Below, one piece after another: positions 29,908-32,971 of a stretch of DNA of 32,971 nt (its first letter is position 1; every line of letters begins with the position of its first letter). Source of the stretch: Klebsiella pneumoniae (GTDB taxonomy: Bacteria; Myxococcota_A; UBA796; SXON01); contig CAMAWH010000059.1 of assembly GCA_945861635.1 (NCBI GenBank), positions 1 through 32,971 of the forward strand. The letters run 5' to 3'. The position numbers and the translations under genes were made by a program. The notes beneath the pieces were generated by a model. It had not been told where the DNA came from, searched no databases, and saw nothing but the letters and a program-made list of their open reading frames with translations.

Positions 29908-32739
29908 CTACCCCTCGCAAATATAGTAGAATGACGACGTGCACGGCTCGTCGTTCCACGTATACGCCGGGTAAAACCTACCGAGTTGAACGCAGTCCTC
30001 GTTCGACCCCGAGTTGTTGGGCTCGCCCGTGTGCCAGTTGGTGTAGCTCCCCGTCGTGCCATCGGGCCAGAGCCAGGTGCCCTCGGACACGGCATCCGTG
30101 TAGCCGGTCCACCATTTCCCGGCGTAGTACGAGTAGGCCGTCGCGTTGACGTACGAATTCTCCGTCGCATCGTTGATGGCAACGAGATCGTAGCCGTAGG
30201 TCTGGCACGAGGTGCGCCCGGCCGCAACGGTGCGCGCGGTCGTGCAGAACATGTAGTTGTCCCCGTCGGCGTCGTACGTGACCGTGCACGGGCACAAGCC
30301 GCCGTTATCCGCGTAGTCGTCACAGTTGTTGTCGAGGTTGTCGCAAACATCGGTGGCGCCTGGATGAACCGCGCCATCCCCGTCGTCACAGTCCGACGTG
30401 TCTGTCGTGTAGCCGGACGGCACGGAACAGGCGTTGGTCGTCGTGAGCGCGTCACCGTACCCATCCCCGTCCGTGTCGGCATAATATGTCGTGCCGCTCA
30501 CGACGGGAACCTCGTCGACCGAGCCGTCACAGTCGTCGTCTACGGTGTTGCAGAATTCGCTGGCGCCCGGGTAGGTCGTCACGGCGAGATCGTCGCAATC
30601 GGTTGCGTCGGCAACGTATCCGCTCGGTTGGGCGCAACTCTCTTCGGTAGTGCGCGGATCTCCGTAGGCGTCGGCGTCACTATCTCGGTACCAAAGGAGC
30701 GCGTCGGAGGCGTAGTCGTCCACGGTGCCATTGCAATCGTCGTCGATGCTGTTGCACAGCTCTTCGGCGCCGGGATTGATGGCGTAGACGGCGTCGTTGC
30801 AGTCAGCGCTATCGCTGATGTAGCCGGTCGGAGCAGTGCAATCGACGGCGGTGCTCCCCGAATCGCCGTACCCGTCGGCATCCGTGTCGGCGTAAAAGGT
30901 CGAGCCGCCGGAAGCGTCGTCATCGACGGCGCCGTTGCAGTCGTCGTCCACGCTGTTGCAGACCTCAACGCCCGCCGGGCTCACGCTCGCGTCGGCGTCG
31001 TTGCAGTCCGCGTCGTCCGCAACATAGCCCGCCGGCTGGTCGCAATCGATCTGCGTGCTGCGCCCATCTCCGTAGCCGTCCGAATCGCCGTCGGCGTACC
31101 AGGTCGCCACGTCGGCGGCTGAATCTTCGTCGATATTGCCATCGCAATTGTTGTCGATGGCGTCGCAAAGCTCGGTCGCGTCGGGGGACACGGCGGAAGA
31201 CAGGTCGTCGCAATCGTCGTCATTACTGACGTAGCCAGCCGGCTGCGTACACTCTGCGAGCGTGCTGGAGGCTTCACCGTAGCCGTCGGTGTCGTTATCG
31301 GCGTACCACGTGGGCGCGTCGACGCCCGACTCATCGATGTCTCCATCGCAATCGTCGTCAAGGCCGTTGCACAGCTCGACCTGACCCGGGTTGATCGTCG
31401 CAACCGCGTCGTTGCAATCCGTGGCGTCGGCGATGTAGCCCGCAGGGGCGGTGCAGCCGAGGGCGGTCGACGCGGCCGCTCCGTAGGTATCGGCGTCGGA
31501 ATCGGCGTACCAGGTGGCGGCGTCGGCCGCATCCGCCTCATCGACCACACTGTCACAGTCGTTGTCGACACCGTCACAATACTCGGTAGCCCCTGGGAAG
31601 TTGGCGGCGTTGGTGTCGTCGCACTCGGCACACGCGGCCCAGCCATCGACGTCCGCGTCGGTGTAGCCGGTGGAGCCGTCGCAATTGTAGTCGTTCGGGT
31701 CGGTGCAGTCCGACTCGATGACGCCTGGATTGTAGGCGGCGTCTGCATCATCGCAATCGCCGGGGGTGGCCACGTAGCCGGAGGGCGCCGCGCAAGCGTT
31801 TGTCGTCGAGGCATCGTCCCCGTAGAGGTCACCGTCCGCATCGGCGTAGTAGATCGTCGTATCCGTGGCGTCTTCGTCGACCTCTCCATCACAGTCGTCA
31901 TCGATGCTGTTGCACAGCTCCGGCGCGGTCGGATGGATCGCTTCAACGGTGTCGTTGCAATCCGTCGCATCCCCGACGTAGCCCTCCGGAGCGTCGCATG
32001 CTGCGGTGGTGTTCGTAGCGTCCCCGTAGGTGTCGGCATCGAGGTCGGCGTACCAGGTGGACGCGTCCACGGACGTCACCTCATCGATCTCGCCGTCACA
32101 GTTGTTATCGACGTCGTCACAGTACTCCGACGCTCCGGGGAAATTCGCAGCATTTCCATCGTCACACTCCTCACAGGCGGCGTAGCCGTCGGCGTCAGCA
32201 TCAACCGCGCCGACCGACCCGTCACAATTGTAGTCATTGGGATCCGTGCAATCGGACTCGTCCGCTCCCGGATGGTAGGCGACATCGGCATCATTGCAAT
32301 CCCCTCCGTCTTCGACGTAGCCATCGGGAGCGCTGCATCCACTCACCGCCGTAGCGTCGTCCCCAAAGCCGTCCGCGTCGGCATCGACGTAGTACACGGT
32401 GCTGGTGGCGCCGTTGTCGATGACGCCGTCGCAATCGTTGTCGATGGCATCACAGATGTCTTCCGCGCCCGGGTAGACCGTTGCGTTGGCGTCGTCGCAA
32501 TCGTCGTTCGTTGCGGAGGTGCCGGTTGGCGCTTCGCACGCCTCATCGCCGCCACCGGCGCCGTGGCCGTCGGCGTCCGAATCCGTGTAAAAGGTGGTCG
32601 CGACGCCAATGCTGTCGTCGTTATCGTCGCAATCTTCGTCCTTCGACAACCCGTCTCGATCGGCGTCCACCGTGTATTTCGTCGTGCCTTCGGGGCGGCA
32701 GGCGGCGAGGAGGGGGAGGAGGAGGAACAGGCACCGCAT
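29908..32739 (-). CDS. MopE-repeat lipoprotein with C-terminal C-type lectin domain
   Basis: 943 residues. Lipoprotein signal MRCLFLLLPLLAAC (Cys14), then an EF-hand-like DADRDGLSKDEDCDD. About 790 residues of repeats follow, each combining an Asp-rich turn (YADSDADTYGD), an aromatic segment (GYVADATDCND) and a Cys motif. I count ten copies of C-[DN]-x-[ILV]-D-[DN]-[DN]-C-[DN], the MopE-type putative metal-binding motif (PF11617), and two variant NDYNCDGS units. Residues 816-943 are a C-type lectin fold with EPNNSGSNED and WND, the calcium and sugar ligands, and paired cysteines. The EPN triplet predicts mannose-type specificity by analogy with animal lectins. It is probably a surface lipoprotein. 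SD GGAG five bases before ATG 32739. Confidence 0.88.
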   Translation of the reverse strand: MRCLFLLLPLLAACRPEGTTKYTVDADRDGLSKDEDCDDNDDSIGVATTFYTDSDADGHGAGGGDEACEAPTGTSATNDDCDDANATVYPGAEDICDAIDNDCDGVIDNGATSTVYYVDADADGFGDDATAVSGCSAPDGYVEDGGDCNDADVAYHPGADESDCTDPNDYNCDGSVGAVDADADGYAACEECDDGNAANFPGASEYCDDVDNNCDGEIDEVTSVDASTWYADLDADTYGDATNTTAACDAPEGYVGDATDCNDTVEAIHPTAPELCNSIDDDCDGEVDEDATDTTIYYADADGDLYGDDASTTNACAAPSGYVATPGDCDDADAAYNPGVIESDCTDPNDYNCDGSTGYTDADVDGWAACAECDDTNAANFPGATEYCDGVDNDCDSVVDEADAADAATWYADSDADTYGAAASTALGCTAPAGYIADATDCNDAVATINPGQVELCNGLDDDCDGDIDESGVDAPTWYADNDTDGYGEASSTLAECTQPAGYVSNDDDCDDLSSAVSPDATELCDAIDNNCDGNIDEDSAADVATWYADGDSDGYGDGRSTQIDCDQPAGYVADDADCNDADASVSPAGVEVCNSVDDDCNGAVDDDASGGSTFYADTDADGYGDSGSTAVDCTAPTGYISDSADCNDAVYAINPGAEELCNSIDDDCNGTVDDYASDALLWYRDSDADAYGDPRTTEESCAQPSGYVADATDCDDLAVTTYPGASEFCNTVDDDCDGSVDEVPVVSGTTYYADTDGDGYGDALTTTNACSVPSGYTTDTSDCDDGDGAVHPGATDVCDNLDNNCDDYADNGGLCPCTVTYDADGDNYMFCTTARTVAAGRTSCQTYGYDLVAINDATENSYVNATAYSYYAGKWWTGYTDAVSEGTWLWPDGTTGSYTNWHTGEPNNSGSNEDCVQLGRFYPAYTWNDEPCTSSFYYICEG
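30296..32670 (-). repeat. Coding tandem repeat array (MopE-type units)
   Basis: DNA encoding about ten Asp/Cys-rich repeats inside the lipoprotein gene. Typical units are about 65-75 codons. A larger block is duplicated: the segment encoding DCTDPNDYNCDGS near 31681-31717 recurs near 32223-32261, about 540 bases away, in the same relative order with the neighbouring AECDD/EECDD and NAANFPGA segments. The copies differ at many third positions, so the duplications are old. Confidence 0.8.
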
Positions 32740-32756
32740 CTATACTCCGCAAGGGA

Positions 32757-32792
32757 GCGCATCGTACCCGAAATTCGGCGTCATCGATGCGC
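32757..32792. promoter_or_regulatory. Nested inverted repeats upstream of the MopE/lectin gene
   Basis: Outer 8-base arms gcgcatcg (32757-32764) and cgatgcgc (32785-32792) are exact reverse complements. Inside them is ccgaaattcgg (32768-32778), an 11-base palindrome with a single central base. The pair begins 18 bases upstream of the start codon at 32739. Position and symmetry suit an operator or a 5' leader hairpin, but no function is shown. Confidence 0.4.
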
Positions 32793-32837
32793 CGGGGGCC
32801 CGCCGCGAGGTCGGATGCGAGAAAGACCGCCTGCGGC

Positions 32838-32917
32838 GGGGGGAGGTTGTGGGTCCTGTCGCCCTCCAGGCCGCGCCAGAGCCGCGGCCTGGAGGGCACC
32901 ACCCACAACCTCCCCCC
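32838..32917. repeat. 80-base long inverted repeat (large imperfect hairpin)
   Basis: Outer 17-base arms ggggggaggttgtgggt (32838-32854) and its exact complement (32901-32917) enclose inner exact 15-base arms gccctccaggccgcg (32861-32875) and cgcggcctggagggc (32883-32897). A seven-base loop and an asymmetric bulge (six versus three bases) complete the structure. That is 32 pairs in all. It lies upstream of the MopE/lectin gene and may terminate a neighbour outside the window or be a dispersed palindromic element. The remaining bases to 32971 show no supportable gene. Confidence 0.8.
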
Positions 32918-32971
32918 ACCAATATCCGTACTCGCCCCATCCAACCCCGCACCACCCCTGCGCTCACGCCA

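Noticed and set aside
29986..31122. 378-codon plus-strand Val/Gly-rich repeat frame opposite the MopE array
   Set aside because: The periodicity is the reverse reading of the Asp/Cys repeats, not an independent protein.
30296..32670. Regularly spaced DNA repeats that could suggest a CRISPR array
   Set aside because: The repeats are imperfect, far too long in period (about 200 bases) and encode in-frame MopE-type units.
32740..32967. Short 75-codon minus-strand frame at the right edge as a gene
   Set aside because: It runs straight through the 80-base hairpin, is Gly/Arg/Pro-rich and has no start signal.

Overview
This window is high-GC bacterial chromosome (about two thirds G+C by eye) with tightly packed genes. 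It most resembles a myxobacterium-like lineage (Myxococcota, formerly Deltaproteobacteria). The evidence is a lamin-tail-domain surface protein, a lipoprotein built from MopE-type Cys/Asp repeats capped by a C-type lectin domain, Asp/Ser/Thr-rich lipoprotein linkers, an alpha-2-macroglobulin-like pair and a PaaZ/BoxD-type dehydrogenase. No rRNA, tRNA, CRISPR array, transposase or phage gene was seen, and no gene-free stretch exceeds 300 bases.

Layout. (1) 1-4258, plus strand: a branched-chain amino acid (Liv/HAAT) ABC transporter operon, livK (5' truncated by the window edge), livH, livM, livG, livF, with ATGA overlaps. It runs directly into a secreted TIGR03790-type protein (4255-5664). (2) 5594-8017, minus strand: a membrane LtaS/sulfatase-fold enzyme, which overlaps the previous gene tail-to-tail and is divergent from a diacylglycerol-kinase-type lipid kinase (8068-9075). 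The kinase is followed by a two-domain NodB-like/alpha-beta-hydrolase fusion (9104-10600). (3) 10651-16024, plus strand: SulP anion permease with STAS domain, threonylcarbamoyl-AMP synthase, Bcp peroxiredoxin, and an OPT-family transporter with an inserted soluble domain. A perfect 42-bp palindrome sits directly in front of SulP and buries its ribosome binding site. (4) 15996-17018, minus strand: ThiO-type glycine oxidase. (5) 17127-20491, plus strand: a three-domain lamin-tail surface protein and a GH13 alpha-amylase-family lipoprotein. (6) 32739 down to 20514, all minus strand: MopE-repeat/C-type-lectin lipoprotein, PaaZ/BoxD-type aldehyde dehydrogenase, a two-gene split alpha-2-macroglobulin homologue without thioester, murB, a small Cys-rich lipoprotein and a sulfotransferase.

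How the genes may work together. The Liv genes form one importer. The LtaS-like enzyme and the lipid kinase could form a diacylglycerol release/recycling pair (inference). The split A2M pair lies 4 bp from murB, recalling the known association of bacterial A2M genes with peptidoglycan genes. Much of the rest is envelope or secreted protein.

The most unusual items are: the split, thioester-less A2M whose N-terminal half carries two Cys-pair modules resembling the myxobacterial AgmX/PglI C-terminal domain; the OPT transporter with a roughly 145-residue insertion; the NodB/hydrolase fusion; the SD-sequestering palindrome; and the metal-repeat/lectin lipoprotein.
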